A stretch of 64,000 bases of DNA, taken from positions 124,001 through 188,000 of the forward strand of contig NZ_CANNDS010000005.1 of the NCBI RefSeq assembly GCF_947503415.1, read 5' to 3'. Source of the stretch: an uncultured Tateyamaria sp. (lineage in GTDB: Bacteria; Pseudomonadota; Alphaproteobacteria; Rhodobacterales; Rhodobacteraceae). The position numbers and the translations under genes were made by a program. Shown here piece after piece: positions 28,305-36,845 of the stretch. The notes below the pieces were generated by a model. That model saw only the letters and a program-made list of their open reading frames with translations, made no database searches and was not told where the DNA came from. Numbering within the stretch: position 1 is the stretch's first letter; each line of letters opens with the position of its first letter.

Positions 28305-28919
28305 TCAGAATTGAGCGATGGACGTCTTGTCGAAAGAGGCGGTGAAACCGCTGAGCGACATGGTCAACTCGACTTTCTGATCCGGCGCCAAGGCCGGGAC
28401 AATTGTCAGTTTCGCACTTGCACCGCGACGGAACTGCGCCACTTCCTCAGCGACCAGACCAACACGAGAATAACATCCGATCGAGTTGCAGAATGCGTAA
28501 GGGTAGCGACGGGCCTGTCCGCCATCCACTTCCATTGTCAACTGCTGTGGCAGGGATGTTTCCAAGGGCACGATGATGGTAGCCCCGGCGACAGCGCGCC
28601 CACCTTCCGGCAGGCGAAAGATCGAGATTTCCGCGATCGGTGTGCCTTCGCTGTCGGACATCAACTGGTACATCTGACAGGGATCTTCGCCATCCTCGGT
28701 CTTGATGCACCGCAGATCCCAAGCACCGTTGGTTTCTGCGGTATAAGTCTCTCCGACCTGCGGCAAGGACGCGTCTTCGCCAAGGCTCAACTGGTCTTCG
28801 ATGGCGGTTCCCACATCGGGCGTTTCGGGGGTGTCTTCGGTTGTCGTATCCGTGGATTGGGCCATGACGCCAATTGGCATCAGCAGGGCCACGGAGAGGG
28901 CAATCAGGGACGTACGCAT
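28305..28919 (-). CDS. Invasion-associated locus B (IalB) family secreted protein
   Basis: 204 aa. The signal peptide ends near VMAQ. A short Asp/Glu/Thr-rich linker follows, then the IalB domain: WDLRC at about 67-71, an ISIFRLP stretch, a YPYAFCNSIGCYSRVGL segment with conserved cysteines, and C-terminal beta strands. The family is periplasmic or outer-membrane-associated and common in alphaproteobacteria. Its molecular role is poorly known, although a Bartonella member affects erythrocyte invasion. It is a single gene ending at a shared terminator. Confidence 0.88.
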   Translation of the reverse strand: MRTSLIALSVALLMPIGVMAQSTDTTTEDTPETPDVGTAIEDQLSLGEDASLPQVGETYTAETNGAWDLRCIKTEDGEDPCQMYQLMSDSEGTPIAEISIFRLPEGGRAVAGATIIVPLETSLPQQLTMEVDGGQARRYPYAFCNSIGCYSRVGLVAEEVAQFRRGASAKLTIVPALAPDQKVELTMSLSGFTASFDKTSIAQF

Positions 28920-29017
28920 ATCAATTCCGCTCTTGTTTCATTTGAAGGTTTGCTAGCACGGACGGCGGGCAGTGTCAGGGCCAAAGCGCAAAGTTTTCAC
29001 AACAAGCGTGACACAGC

Positions 29018-29045
29018 AAAAAAGGGGACCCCAAAGCCCCCTTTT
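29018..29045. terminator. Terminator-like hairpin upstream of the IalB gene
   Basis: AAAAAAGGGG and CCCCCTTTT arms flank a short loop, giving an A-run on one side and a T-run on the other. It could stop transcription on either strand and may insulate the IalB promoter from the small-RNA locus upstream. Confidence 0.5.
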
Positions 29046-29188
29046 CCACGTGTCTTTTTTCTCTCCCCGTCGGACTGGCCGACTTATTGCGCGAAGGTTA
29101 CGAGAGCAGGTGGCGGGGGTCAACCGCCAATATGGTAAAAAGATTCTGCTGCAAAATCAGTATCTAAACCACTTGGTCTATTTTGGAC

Positions 29189-29285
29189 AAAAAAAGGCCG
29201 CGCACAAGGCGCGGCCAGTCTGACAGGGAGGAAGTGTTCCGCGCCAGGAGGACTCTCAGCGGGAACAAAAACACTATGGCACCCA
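29189..29285 (-). ncRNA. Candidate anti-Shine-Dalgarno small RNA (CcsR/'cuckoo'-like)
   Basis: The minus strand encodes a compact unit. A hairpin (GUUCC/GGAAC stem plus CGC/GCG) has a loop carrying UCCUCCU (29245-29252). A second single-stranded CUUCCUCCC follows (29226-29234). A strong terminator closes it: GGCCGCGC-CUUGU-GCGCGGCC then seven U residues (29189-29216). Paired CCUCC-type motifs before a terminator are the hallmark of alphaproteobacterial anti-SD small RNAs. No protein gene ends at this terminator. The 5' end is not certain, and no promoter could be assigned. Confidence 0.6.
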
Positions 29286-29340
29286 ATGGTTAACTTTGTA
29301 TGGTCGCGCCGAAGGCCCTTATGGACAAAAGGTTAACGGC

Positions 29341-30882
29341 ATGAGCGACAGCATTTTTATCGGTGGAGGCGGTGTTGATTATGCCGAAAAACAGGGCCTG
29401 ACGCTGAAGTACGCCAACCGACACGGATTGGTGGCAGGGGCGACCGGGACGGGCAAAACGGTGACGCTGCAAATTTTAGCGGAAGGGTTCTCGAATGCGG
29501 GCGTGCCGGTGTTTCTATCGGACGTCAAAGGCGATCTGTCTGGGCTGGCGAAATCGGGCACCGAGACGCACAAGCTGCATGGGCCTTTCACTGAACGTGC
29601 TGAGAAGATTGGGTTTTCCGACTACACCTATCATGCCTGTCCGGTGACGTTTTGGGACATGTTCGGTCAGCAGGGCCACCCGGTCCGCACCACGGTGTCC
29701 GAAATGGGGCCGCTCTTGCTGGCGCAGTTGCTGGAGTTGACCGAGGCGCAGGAAGGTATTTTGAACATCGCCTTCCGGCTGGCTGATGAGGAGGGTATGC
29801 CGCTTCTTGATCTCAAGGATCTGCAGGCGCTGCTGGTGTGGGTCGGCGAGAATGCCAAGGACCTGTCACTGCGCTATGGCAACGTATCCACGCAGTCCAT
29901 TGGTGCCATTCAGCGGCGATTGCTTGTCTTGGAAAATCAAGGCGCGAGCCAGCTTTTTGGAGAGCCCGCGCTGGAGTTGTCCGATTTGATGCGCACGGAT
30001 GCAGACGGAAAGGGTGTCGTCAATATCCTTGCGGCGGACAAGTTGATGGCGTCGCCGAAGCTCTATGCCACGTTCCTGTTGTGGCTATTGTCCGAGTTGT
30101 TTGAGGAACTGCCCGAGGTGGGCGACCCCGACAAGCCGAAGTTGGTGTTCTTTTTCGACGAGGCGCATTTGCTGTTCGAGGACGCACCCAAAGCACTGGT
30201 CGACAAGGTGGAACAGGTGGCGCGTCTGATCCGATCAAAGGGTGTGGGCGTCTATTTCATCACGCAAAATCCGGCTGACGTGCCCGAGGATATTTTGGGG
30301 CAGTTGGGCAATCGGTTCCAGCATGCGTTGCGGGCGTTTACGGCCAAAGACCGCAAGGAGCTCCGCATGGCTGCAGAGACCTATCGTGAGAACCCGCGGT
30401 TCGAAACAGAACAAGCCATTCGCGAGGTGGGTGTGGGCGAAGCGGTGACATCTATGCTGCAGAAAAAAGGGGTGCCGGGGATTGTGGAGCGGACATTGAT
30501 CCGGCCGCCATCGTCTCAGCTTGGTCCGATGACAGATGCCGAGCGTCAGGCCTACCTGCAAGCTTCGGACATGTCCGGGAAGTACGATGAAACGCTGGAT
30601 CGAAAGTCGGCCTTTGAAATGCTGAAAGAGCGGGCGGACAAGGCCGCGAAAGAGGCGGCGGATGCAGAGGAGAAGGCGGAGGAGTTGGAACCGGTACTGC
30701 GCGACTTCAATGCCGGTCGCAGATACACTGGCACGCGCGTCGCCCGGTCAACATCCAAGCCTGCGCGGCGCGGCGCAAGCTTTGGCGAGGCGATGACCAA
30801 AATGGTGGTCAAGGAACTGACCGGGACCACCGGGCGCCGGATGGTCCGGGGGATTCTGGGCGGCCTCTTCAAAGGACGTTGA
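29341..30882 (+). CDS. HerA/DUF853-family ATPase (YjgR-like)
   Basis: 513 aa from the ATG at 29341 (MSDSIFIGGGG); the 15 codons before it lack support. A P-loop ATPase of the HerA/FtsK superfamily, with Walker A GATGTGKTVTL near 35-45, Walker B LVFFFDEAHLLF, a sensor-like FITQNPADVPEDILGQLGNRFQHALR, and an arginine-finger region. The C-terminal 100 residues are an Ala/Glu/Lys-rich coiled coil and a basic tail. The family (DUF853) is widespread, usually stand-alone, with uncertain role in DNA or nucleotide metabolism. There is no nuclease partner (NurA, SIR2 or similar) nearby, so a defence role is not suggested. Confidence 0.88.
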   Translation: MSDSIFIGGGGVDYAEKQGLTLKYANRHGLVAGATGTGKTVTLQILAEGFSNAGVPVFLSDVKGDLSGLAKSGTETHKLHGPFTERAEKIGFSDYTYHACPVTFWDMFGQQGHPVRTTVSEMGPLLLAQLLELTEAQEGILNIAFRLADEEGMPLLDLKDLQALLVWVGENAKDLSLRYGNVSTQSIGAIQRRLLVLENQGASQLFGEPALELSDLMRTDADGKGVVNILAADKLMASPKLYATFLLWLLSELFEELPEVGDPDKPKLVFFFDEAHLLFEDAPKALVDKVEQVARLIRSKGVGVYFITQNPADVPEDILGQLGNRFQHALRAFTAKDRKELRMAAETYRENPRFETEQAIREVGVGEAVTSMLQKKGVPGIVERTLIRPPSSQLGPMTDAERQAYLQASDMSGKYDETLDRKSAFEMLKERADKAAKEAADAEEKAEELEPVLRDFNAGRRYTGTRVARSTSKPARRGASFGEAMTKMVVKELTGTTGRRMVRGILGGLFKGR

Positions 30883-30942
30883 TCACATACCATATCGGGG
30901 GACCAGGATCAGTGATCTGTCACGATACAAGGTTTGTCTGCG

Positions 30943-31242
30943 ATGTCCGATGCCCACCGTCTGAGACATGTTGTATTTTTCCGCGCAAAGAAGCGCGCGG
31001 ATGTCGATCGCGTGTTTGACGGCCTCTCTATTCTGGAGGGCAATCCCCACGCCGATGTGATTTCAGTGCGTAGAAACACGCATAACGACGCGCTATCGGA
31101 TGAGGTGGACGTGGTGGTCTACGCTGAATTTCGGAACACGCAGGCGCTGGCCGAATACAAGGCGCATCCGCTCTATCAGCGGTCCATCGACATTGTGCGC
31201 CCCTTGCGCGATTTGCGCGTGGCTGCGGATGTTACGTTTTGA
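30943..31242 (+). CDS. Dabb (stress-responsive alpha/beta barrel) domain protein
   Basis: 99 aa from the ATG at 30943, which has AAGG 10 nt upstream; the TTG at 30934 is too close to that site. A single Dabb domain: RHVVFFRAKK at the start, a central VVVYAEF strand, and YKAHPLYQ followed by VRPLRDLRVAADV at the end. These ferredoxin-like barrels act as dimers, and their substrates are mostly unknown. The last 11 bp overlap the tail of the convergent DUF2306 gene. Confidence 0.85.
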   Translation: MSDAHRLRHVVFFRAKKRADVDRVFDGLSILEGNPHADVISVRRNTHNDALSDEVDVVVYAEFRNTQALAEYKAHPLYQRSIDIVRPLRDLRVAADVTF

Positions 31243-31915
31243 TGGGCTGTGGCTTGCGCCGCATCCACCACTCCAAAATCAGCAGATAAGGCAGGAAAAA
31301 CGCGAACACCTGTATCTGGTCAAAAACGCCAGAGAAGTCAGGCTCGGCAGCAAGTCCGCAGAGTGCCTCGCTCAGCGTACAGGTGGTCCCATACCAAAGC
31401 CCATAATGCAGCCGGTAGAGCCATGATCCCAGCCCCAGAACGATCAGGCGCAGACCCCAGCGGCGGTGGCGGTCATAGTCACCTTGCATCGCGAGGCGAG
31501 GCGTCTGGATCGCGGCGATGATCATCAGCGCGCCGTAAAGGCCGAAACCGGCCGACATGAGCGTGCCGCCGACCGTGCCGCTGAGCACGATGTAGATGAG
31601 CCCGCCGATGCCGGTCAGCAGCGCTGTCACGGCCAGCACACGGCCCGAGATGCGGTGGATAAGCGGCCAGCGGCGGCGGATGGGACCGGCGAGTTGGATG
31701 ACCGACAGGGTTGTGACCAGCGCGCCGGTGATCATGTGGGCGAACAGCGCCATGAGGCTGGGCATTGGGCCAGTAAGGCGTTCAATAGCCGATGTGTCGC
31801 CGGTGAGGCCGAGGGTGCCGCGTGAAGCGGAGTGCCAGACAAAGCCTTGGATCAGGACAAACAGCAGTACCAGCCCGACGATGGTCCATCCGGCGCGGGT
31901 GGCGCTGCGCTGCAT
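31232..31915 (-). CDS. DUF2306-like multi-pass membrane protein
   Basis: 227 aa with about six or seven hydrophobic segments and His-containing helices: HMITGALVTTLSVIQL, HRISGRVL, HRRWGLRL and LHYGLWYG. The pattern resembles DUF2306/cytochrome-b561-like membrane proteins. Its ATG lies one base after the livM stop, with AGAGG inside the livM end as ribosome-binding site, so it is the last gene of the transporter operon. Whether it assists transport or is only co-transcribed is unknown. Confidence 0.8.
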   Translation of the reverse strand: MQRSATRAGWTIVGLVLLFVLIQGFVWHSASRGTLGLTGDTSAIERLTGPMPSLMALFAHMITGALVTTLSVIQLAGPIRRRWPLIHRISGRVLAVTALLTGIGGLIYIVLSGTVGGTLMSAGFGLYGALMIIAAIQTPRLAMQGDYDRHRRWGLRLIVLGLGSWLYRLHYGLWYGTTCTLSEALCGLAAEPDFSGVFDQIQVFAFFLPYLLILEWWMRRKPQPIKT

Positions 31916-31916
31916 G

Positions 31917-33221
31917 TTACCTCTCTGGAATCAGCCCTCTGGGGGAGAAGCGTAGCACCAGCAGCAGCACGACCCCCATGGTCAAAAGTCGCATGTGGGC
32001 GGCACTGTCCAGCAGGTGTTCGCGCAGCCAGAACCCTTCGGCCATGCCGGAAGTCGCCGTTTGCATGACCCAGAGCCCGATGGGTTCGACCATGACCCAG
32101 AGCCACCAGATCAGGAAGCCGCCCAGCACCGCGCCCAGATTGCTGCCCGATCCGCCCACGATCACCATGACCCAGACGAGGAAGGTGAAGCGCAGGGGCT
32201 GGTAGGTGCCGGGTGTCAGTTGCCCGTCGAGGGTGGTCATCATGGCGCCCGCAATGCCGCAGATGGCGGAGCCGAGCACGAAGATTTGCAGGTGGCGGGC
32301 GGTCACGTCCTTGCCCATGGCTTCGGCGGCGACCTCGTTGTCGCGGATGGCGCGCATCATGCGACCCCAAGGCGAGTGCAGCGCACGCTGAGCAAGCAGG
32401 AACAGGATCAGCAGCACAACGGTAAAAAGGCCCGCGTAGATGGTTTTCACCCAGAGGGTCGAGGCGGTGACCGGGTCGAGGCCCAGACCAGAGGCGCGTT
32501 CCACAAAGGTGGCGCTGTTTTGCAGGTCGATCTCGTAAGGGGCGGGGCGGGGCAGGCCGACCACGTTTTTCACGCCGCGGGCGAGCCAGTCTTCGTTTTT
32601 TAGGATGGCAATGATGATTTCCGCGATGCCCAGCGTGGCGATGGCAAGGTAGTCGGAGCGCAAGCCGAGCGCCGTCTTGCCGATGATCCACGCGGCCCCT
32701 GCGGCCAGTACGCCGCCCACGGGCCAGGCCAGCAGCACAGGCAGGCCAAGCCCGCCAAGGTAGCCCGCATTGGCGGGGTTCACCGCCTCGACCGCTTGGA
32801 CACCGCCGTCAAAGACGGCGCGGTAGATGAAGAAACCTGCGATCAAGATGACCAGCATGCCTATGGTCCGGATGCGCCCTTTGGGCAGTGCCCCATAGGC
32901 AAGGATCGCGCCCACGATGGTGGCCGCCCCGAGGATCAGCGATAGGATCACGCGCAGCCCGCCTGCGGCCCACGCCTCGCCCACGGGGGGCATGGAGATG
33001 AGGACAGTTGCCAGACCTCCCAATGCGACGAAGCCCATGATGCCCACGTTGAAGAGGCCCGCAAAGCCCCATTGCAGGTTCACCCCCAGTGCCATGATGG
33101 CCGAGATCAGGCCGAAATTCATTATGGTGATGGCGAGGTTCCACGACGTCATCATGCCTGTGCCGATGATCAGGACGGCGATAAAAGCGAAGTAGAGCGT
33201 GTTGCGTGTCGTGTCGGTCAT
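31917..33221 (-). CDS. livM: Branched-chain amino acid ABC transporter permease
   Basis: 434 aa from the ATG at 33221, which overlaps the livH stop (ATGA). The open frame extends further upstream inside livH, but that part is not coding. It has about ten transmembrane segments and the LivM signature LGLRSDYLAIATLGIAEII. The EAA-type cytoplasmic loop begins MRAIRDNEVAAEAMGKDV and is followed by the GAMMTTLDGQLTPG region. It pairs with LivH in the inner membrane to form the channel. It is longer than E. coli LivM through an expanded N-terminal membrane section (about 60-160). Confidence 0.94.
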   Translation of the reverse strand: MTDTTRNTLYFAFIAVLIIGTGMMTSWNLAITIMNFGLISAIMALGVNLQWGFAGLFNVGIMGFVALGGLATVLISMPPVGEAWAAGGLRVILSLILGAATIVGAILAYGALPKGRIRTIGMLVILIAGFFIYRAVFDGGVQAVEAVNPANAGYLGGLGLPVLLAWPVGGVLAAGAAWIIGKTALGLRSDYLAIATLGIAEIIIAILKNEDWLARGVKNVVGLPRPAPYEIDLQNSATFVERASGLGLDPVTASTLWVKTIYAGLFTVVLLILFLLAQRALHSPWGRMMRAIRDNEVAAEAMGKDVTARHLQIFVLGSAICGIAGAMMTTLDGQLTPGTYQPLRFTFLVWVMVIVGGSGSNLGAVLGGFLIWWLWVMVEPIGLWVMQTATSGMAEGFWLREHLLDSAAHMRLLTMGVVLLLVLRFSPRGLIPER

Positions 33222-34228
33222 ACGGATTTCCCCGCGAAAAGCCCCGTGGGCCTGAACAGAAGCACGATCAGCAGGATCACGAAGCTGACGGCGAATTTGT
33301 AGTCGGTGGAGAGAAGCTGGGCCAGGCCGTCCGGGGCCAGCGCTTCGGGCAGGGCGTAGCCTGCGACCTTCTTCCAGGCATAGGTGATCATCACTTCGGA
33401 AAACGCGATGGTGAAGCCGCCCGCGATGGCCCCGATGGGAGAGCCAAGCCCACCGACAATGGCAGACGCGAAGATCGGCAACAGAAGCTGGAAATAGACA
33501 AACGGCTTGAACGATTTGTCGAGGCCGTAGAGCACGCCCGCAACTGTGGCGAGGGCCGCCACGATCAGCCATGTGACCATGACCACCCGTTCAGGGTTGA
33601 TACCGGACAGGAGGGCGAGGTCTTCGTTATCGGAATAGGCCCGCATGGACTTGCCGGTGCGCGTCCGGTTCAGGAAATAGAACAGAAGGGCGACGACGAT
33701 GATGGCGGTGACGACCGTGATCCCTTGGGTCGTGCGGATCGCCAGCCCTTCGTCCAGCCCTGTCATCGCCTTGAATGTGCGCACCGAGATGATGAAGCGT
33801 TCGCCATCGGCAAAGCGCTGGTCATTGGGTCCAATGATGAAGCGGACTAGGCCGTTCATGATGAACATGACGCCAAGCGACACCATGACGAAGATGATCG
33901 GTTTGGCTTTTTGCGTGCGATAGAAACGATAGACGCCGCGGTCGGTTGCAAGGATGAGGGCCGCGCAGACGGCGATGCCGAAGGGCAGGGCGAGGAGGGC
34001 GGTGGGCAGCGGGCCTGCGGAGATGCCGACGCTTTGGAAGCCCCATGTGATGAGGATGGTCGCCATGGTGCCAAAGGCCATCGTGTCGCCATGAGCGAAG
34101 TTGGAGAACCTGAGGATGCCGTAGATCAGGGTGACACCCAGAGCGCCGAGGGCCAGTTGGGAGCCATAGGCGATGGCGGGGATCAGGACGAAGTTCGAGA
34201 GTGTGATGAAGGCGTTGAGGAGGTCCAT
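33218..34228 (-). CDS. livH: Branched-chain amino acid ABC transporter permease
   Basis: 336 aa from the ATG at 34228 (MDLLNAF), preceded by AAGGTAG about 9 nt upstream. It has about eight transmembrane segments and the LivH signature ALGVTLIYGILRFSNFAHG near the N terminus. The EAA loop (MRAYSDNEDLALLSGINPERV) and the GGLGSPIGAIAGGF motif are also present. It forms the membrane channel with LivM; the two genes overlap by 4 bp. A small secreted-protein gene separates it from livF. Confidence 0.95.
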   Translation of the reverse strand: MDLLNAFITLSNFVLIPAIAYGSQLALGALGVTLIYGILRFSNFAHGDTMAFGTMATILITWGFQSVGISAGPLPTALLALPFGIAVCAALILATDRGVYRFYRTQKAKPIIFVMVSLGVMFIMNGLVRFIIGPNDQRFADGERFIISVRTFKAMTGLDEGLAIRTTQGITVVTAIIVVALLFYFLNRTRTGKSMRAYSDNEDLALLSGINPERVVMVTWLIVAALATVAGVLYGLDKSFKPFVYFQLLLPIFASAIVGGLGSPIGAIAGGFTIAFSEVMITYAWKKVAGYALPEALAPDGLAQLLSTDYKFAVSFVILLIVLLFRPTGLFAGKSV

Positions 34229-34235
34229 TTGTCGA

Positions 34236-34589
34236 CTACCTTTCAGGGCCGCAGGTACCAAAGTACCCACGGACGCCACCGTCGTTGAAATCTATCTGCC
34301 ATGCAGTTTCACCGCCTGGCCCCACTGCGATGACTTCGCGCGAGACCGCGGTGCGAAAACTGTATTCCGCGCCGTTGGAATTGGTTCGACGAAGTGTTCC
34401 GTCGTAAGTTCCGCTGCCGCCGACGGCAATCTTGGCCCGTGTACCATTGCTCGCGATGTTGACGGGCAGGCGTACTTGGTACTGGCCGTCGGGAAGTACC
34501 TGTGTTTCGAACATACATGACCTCTGAACGGTGCCAGCCGACAGTGCGATCGGGAGCAAAGTGAAAAAGAGTATCAAAAACCACCGCAT
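34236..34589 (-). CDS. Small secreted hypothetical protein inside the liv operon
   Basis: 117 aa from the ATG at 34589; a GTG at 34598 overlapping the livF stop is an alternative. A G-run sits 8 nt upstream of the ATG. A clear signal peptide (FLILFFTLLPIALSAG) precedes a roughly 95-residue beta-rich mature domain with two cysteines (QRSCMF, FGTCGPER) that could form a disulfide. It lies between livF and livH and is co-transcribed. A periplasmic accessory of the transporter is possible. Family not recognised. Confidence 0.75.
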   Translation of the reverse strand: MRWFLILFFTLLPIALSAGTVQRSCMFETQVLPDGQYQVRLPVNIASNGTRAKIAVGGSGTYDGTLRRTNSNGAEYSFRTAVSREVIAVGPGGETAWQIDFNDGGVRGYFGTCGPER

Positions 34590-34594
34590 CACAA

Positions 34595-35422
34595 TCACCC
34601 CCCCAAAAAGCTCTTGCGCACTTCGGGGTCAGCCAGCAGTTCCTTACCCGTCCCCGTATACGCATTCCGGCCCTGCACCAGCACATAGCCTTTGTCTGCA
34701 ATCTCAAGCGCTTGGCGGGCGTTCTGTTCGACCATCAGGATCGGGATTCCGGTGCGCGCCACCTCGATGATCCGGTCAAAGAGCTCGTCCATGACGATGG
34801 GGCTGACCCCGGCTGTGGGCTCGTCCAGCATCAGCACCTTGGGCTGAGTCATCAGCGCGCGGCCCACGGCGACCTGTTGGCGCTGGCCGCCCGACAACTC
34901 GCCCGCAGCCTGATGGCGCTTTTCCTTGAGGATTGGGAACAGGTCATAGACCTGCGCCATAGTGTCCGAGAAATCGTCCAAACGGATGAAGGCACCCATC
35001 TCAAGGTTCTCCTCGACGGTCATGGAGGTGAAGATGTTGGAGGTCTGGGGCACAAAGCCCATGCCGCGGCCCACGCGGTCTTGAGGCGACAGATCGGTGA
35101 TGTCTTCGCCATCCAACCGGACCGAGCCTTGCCGCACGTCCAGCATGCCAAACACAGCCTTCATCGCGGTGGACTTGCCCGCACCGTTGGGGCCGACAAT
35201 CACGGCAATCTCGCCGGGGTTCACGGCCACGGTGCAGTCATGCAGGATGTCCGGGCCAGCCCCGTAGCCGCCTGTCATGGTGTCGCCGATCAAAAAGGCT
35301 TCTGCCGTGTTCATGGCGGCCTTGGTGCCGGGTGACGCGGTCAATGTTCCGCCCCCTTTGGGATTGGTGATCGACGCGTCGCGGTTGCCGCGGTTGTCTT
35401 GATAAGAGCTGTCCGAGGGCAT
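34595..35422 (-). CDS. livF: Branched-chain amino acid ABC transporter ATP-binding protein
   Basis: 275 aa. It carries Walker A GPNGAGKST near 78-86, a Q-loop (VPQTSNIF), signature LSGGQRQQVAVGRA, Walker B VLMLDEPTAG, and the H-loop replaced by VEQNAR as usual in LivF. It has an unusual 40-residue hydrophilic N-terminal extension (Asn/Gly/Thr rich) before the ABC domain. A later Met at residue 37 (MNTAEAFLIG) could be the true start. It energises import together with LivG. Confidence 0.94.
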   Translation of the reverse strand: MPSDSSYQDNRGNRDASITNPKGGGTLTASPGTKAAMNTAEAFLIGDTMTGGYGAGPDILHDCTVAVNPGEIAVIVGPNGAGKSTAMKAVFGMLDVRQGSVRLDGEDITDLSPQDRVGRGMGFVPQTSNIFTSMTVEENLEMGAFIRLDDFSDTMAQVYDLFPILKEKRHQAAGELSGGQRQQVAVGRALMTQPKVLMLDEPTAGVSPIVMDELFDRIIEVARTGIPILMVEQNARQALEIADKGYVLVQGRNAYTGTGKELLADPEVRKSFLGG

Positions 35423-35424
35423 GT

Positions 35425-35967
35425 TTACGGCCTGCTTTTGAACTGGGTGAGGGCGGCGGTGTGCAGGTCGCGCAGGGGTTGTTCGACCGCGTCGACCCGT
35501 TCGAATTTGCTGCGTTTTTCCTGAAGGGTGTAGACGAGAAGCACGTGGTCGTTGAGCGGTAGCGCCTCGACCACAAGGGCTGCCATGACACCGTCGTCCT
35601 TGTGGCGGCCCAGCATTTCTGTCCGCATGGTGTCGGCGTCCCCTATCTTGCCCGGCCCGCGCACGATGTCCGACAGCGCGTAAAAGCGCGGCGTGCCCTT
35701 GCCCATGATCTGGAAGGTCATCATGTCAAAGACATCGTCCCATGATGCCAATTGCCGGTCGATGGGCATGAGGGCAATATGGGATGAGACGAGCGGTTCG
35801 TCTTGCAGCACGTAAGTGGTGACCAGATCAGGCATGGCTGCGCGTGTGACAAATGCGTTGCGTTCGCGCAGGTCGGAGCAATAGGCGATATCGACGACAA
35901 TCGGCTTGCACTCTGCCCATGCGGTAACGGGCAACAGGAGCGCAAGTGCTACTGCGATCAGCCTCAT
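35425..35967 (-). CDS. Secreted hypothetical protein inside the liv operon
   Basis: 180 aa. The signal peptide ends after AWA (MRLIAVALALLLPVTAWA), and two cysteines follow (ECKPIVVDIAYCSDL). The rest is a mixed alpha/beta domain without familiar motifs. Its start overlaps the livG stop (ATGA) and its end lies 2 bp before the livF start, so it is translated with the transporter subunits. Together with the second small secreted gene it makes this liv operon atypical. A periplasmic role in substrate handling is only inferred. Confidence 0.78.
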   Translation of the reverse strand: MRLIAVALALLLPVTAWAECKPIVVDIAYCSDLRERNAFVTRAAMPDLVTTYVLQDEPLVSSHIALMPIDRQLASWDDVFDMMTFQIMGKGTPRFYALSDIVRGPGKIGDADTMRTEMLGRHKDDGVMAALVVEALPLNDHVLLVYTLQEKRSKFERVDAVEQPLRDLHTAALTQFKSRP

Positions 35968-36746
35968 GCGCCCACCTTGTCCTTGTTTTTGAGACCAGTA
36001 CCCAAATACGCCTCGATCACGTGCTCGTTGGCCTTGATCTCGGCCAATGTGCCCTCGGCCAGCACCTTGCCCTCGGCCATGCAGATGACCGGGTCGCAGA
36101 TCTTGCCGATGAAATCCATGTCGTGCTCGATCACCACAAATGTGTAGTTGCGCTCCTTGTTCAGCCGCAGGATCGCGTCGCCTATGGTGTTGAGCAGGGT
36201 GCGATTCACGCCTGCGCCGACCTCGTCCAGAAACACGATCTTGGCGTCGACCATCATGGTGCGGCCTAGTTCCAGCAGCTTTTTCTGTCCGCCCGAGACC
36301 TGACCCGCCTTGTGGTCTGCCAGATGTTCGACCGTGAGGAATTCGAGAACCTCGTCGGCCTTGGCCGCGAGCGCGCGTTCCTCATCCGCGATGCGTTTGC
36401 GCCCGAACCACGTGTTCCAGAGCGTTTCGCCCGATTGCGCGCCCGGCACCATCATCAGGTTCTCGCGGCAGGTCATGGAGGAAAACTCGTGCGCGATCTG
36501 GAATGTGCGCAAGAGTCCCTTGTGAAAGAGCGTGTGCGGCGGCAGGCCGGTGATGTCCTCGCCATCCATGGTCACGCGCCCGGATGTCGGTGGAAGAACG
36601 CCCGCGATTACATTGAAAAGAGTGGTTTTTCCGGCGCCGTTAGGTCCGATCAACCCGGTGATGGACCCCTGTTCAATCGACAGAGATGCGCCGTCGACCG
36701 CGTGGAAACCGCCGAAATGCTTGTGAATGTCGTCAACGACGATCAT
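35964..36746 (-). CDS. livG: Branched-chain amino acid ABC transporter ATP-binding protein
   Basis: 260 aa from the ATG at 36746 (MIVVDDIHKHFGG), with GGGGAAG just upstream; a TTG at 36791 would add 15 residues without a good ribosome site. Walker A GPNGAGKTT, LRTFQIAHEF Q-loop region, signature VSGGQKKLLELGR and Walker B IVFLDEVGAGVN are present. The Walker B Pro of the usual DEP is replaced by Val. The H-loop is IEHDMDF. It partners LivF. It is separated from the binding-protein gene by a hairpin that may lower its expression relative to that gene. Confidence 0.94.
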   Translation of the reverse strand: MIVVDDIHKHFGGFHAVDGASLSIEQGSITGLIGPNGAGKTTLFNVIAGVLPPTSGRVTMDGEDITGLPPHTLFHKGLLRTFQIAHEFSSMTCRENLMMVPGAQSGETLWNTWFGRKRIADEERALAAKADEVLEFLTVEHLADHKAGQVSGGQKKLLELGRTMMVDAKIVFLDEVGAGVNRTLLNTIGDAILRLNKERNYTFVVIEHDMDFIGKICDPVICMAEGKVLAEGTLAEIKANEHVIEAYLGTGLKNKDKVGA

Positions 36747-36800
36747 GTGCTTCCCCGTGTCACCTTGTGCTGCTTTAAGAACAGTCTTCAAGATATTGAA

Positions 36801-36825
36801 ACAGCCCGAGGAAACCCCGGGCTGT
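36801..36825 (-). terminator. Intra-operon hairpin (attenuator) between binding protein and livG
   Basis: The minus-strand transcript forms ACAGCCCGGGG-TTT-CCTCGGGCTGT, then a modest U-rich stretch (GUUUCAAUAUC). It sits 21 bp after the binding-protein stop. Such hairpins commonly let the binding protein be made in excess over the membrane and ATPase subunits. Confidence 0.7.
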
Positions 36826-36845
36826 CCATATTTCTGTCGTCGCCT

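Noticed and set aside
29221-29260. Two Shine-Dalgarno-like GGGAGG/AGGAGG sites on the plus strand
   Set aside because: No start codons follow at proper spacing; they are the complement of anti-SD motifs in the minus-strand small RNA candidate.
29341-30882. HerA-like ATPase as part of a phage-defence pair
   Set aside because: No NurA, SIR2 or other partner gene is adjacent; sequence fits stand-alone DUF853 proteins.
33222-33572. Extended N terminus of LivM
   Set aside because: The extra 117 codons lie inside livH; the ATG at 33221 overlaps the livH stop and begins a normal LivM.
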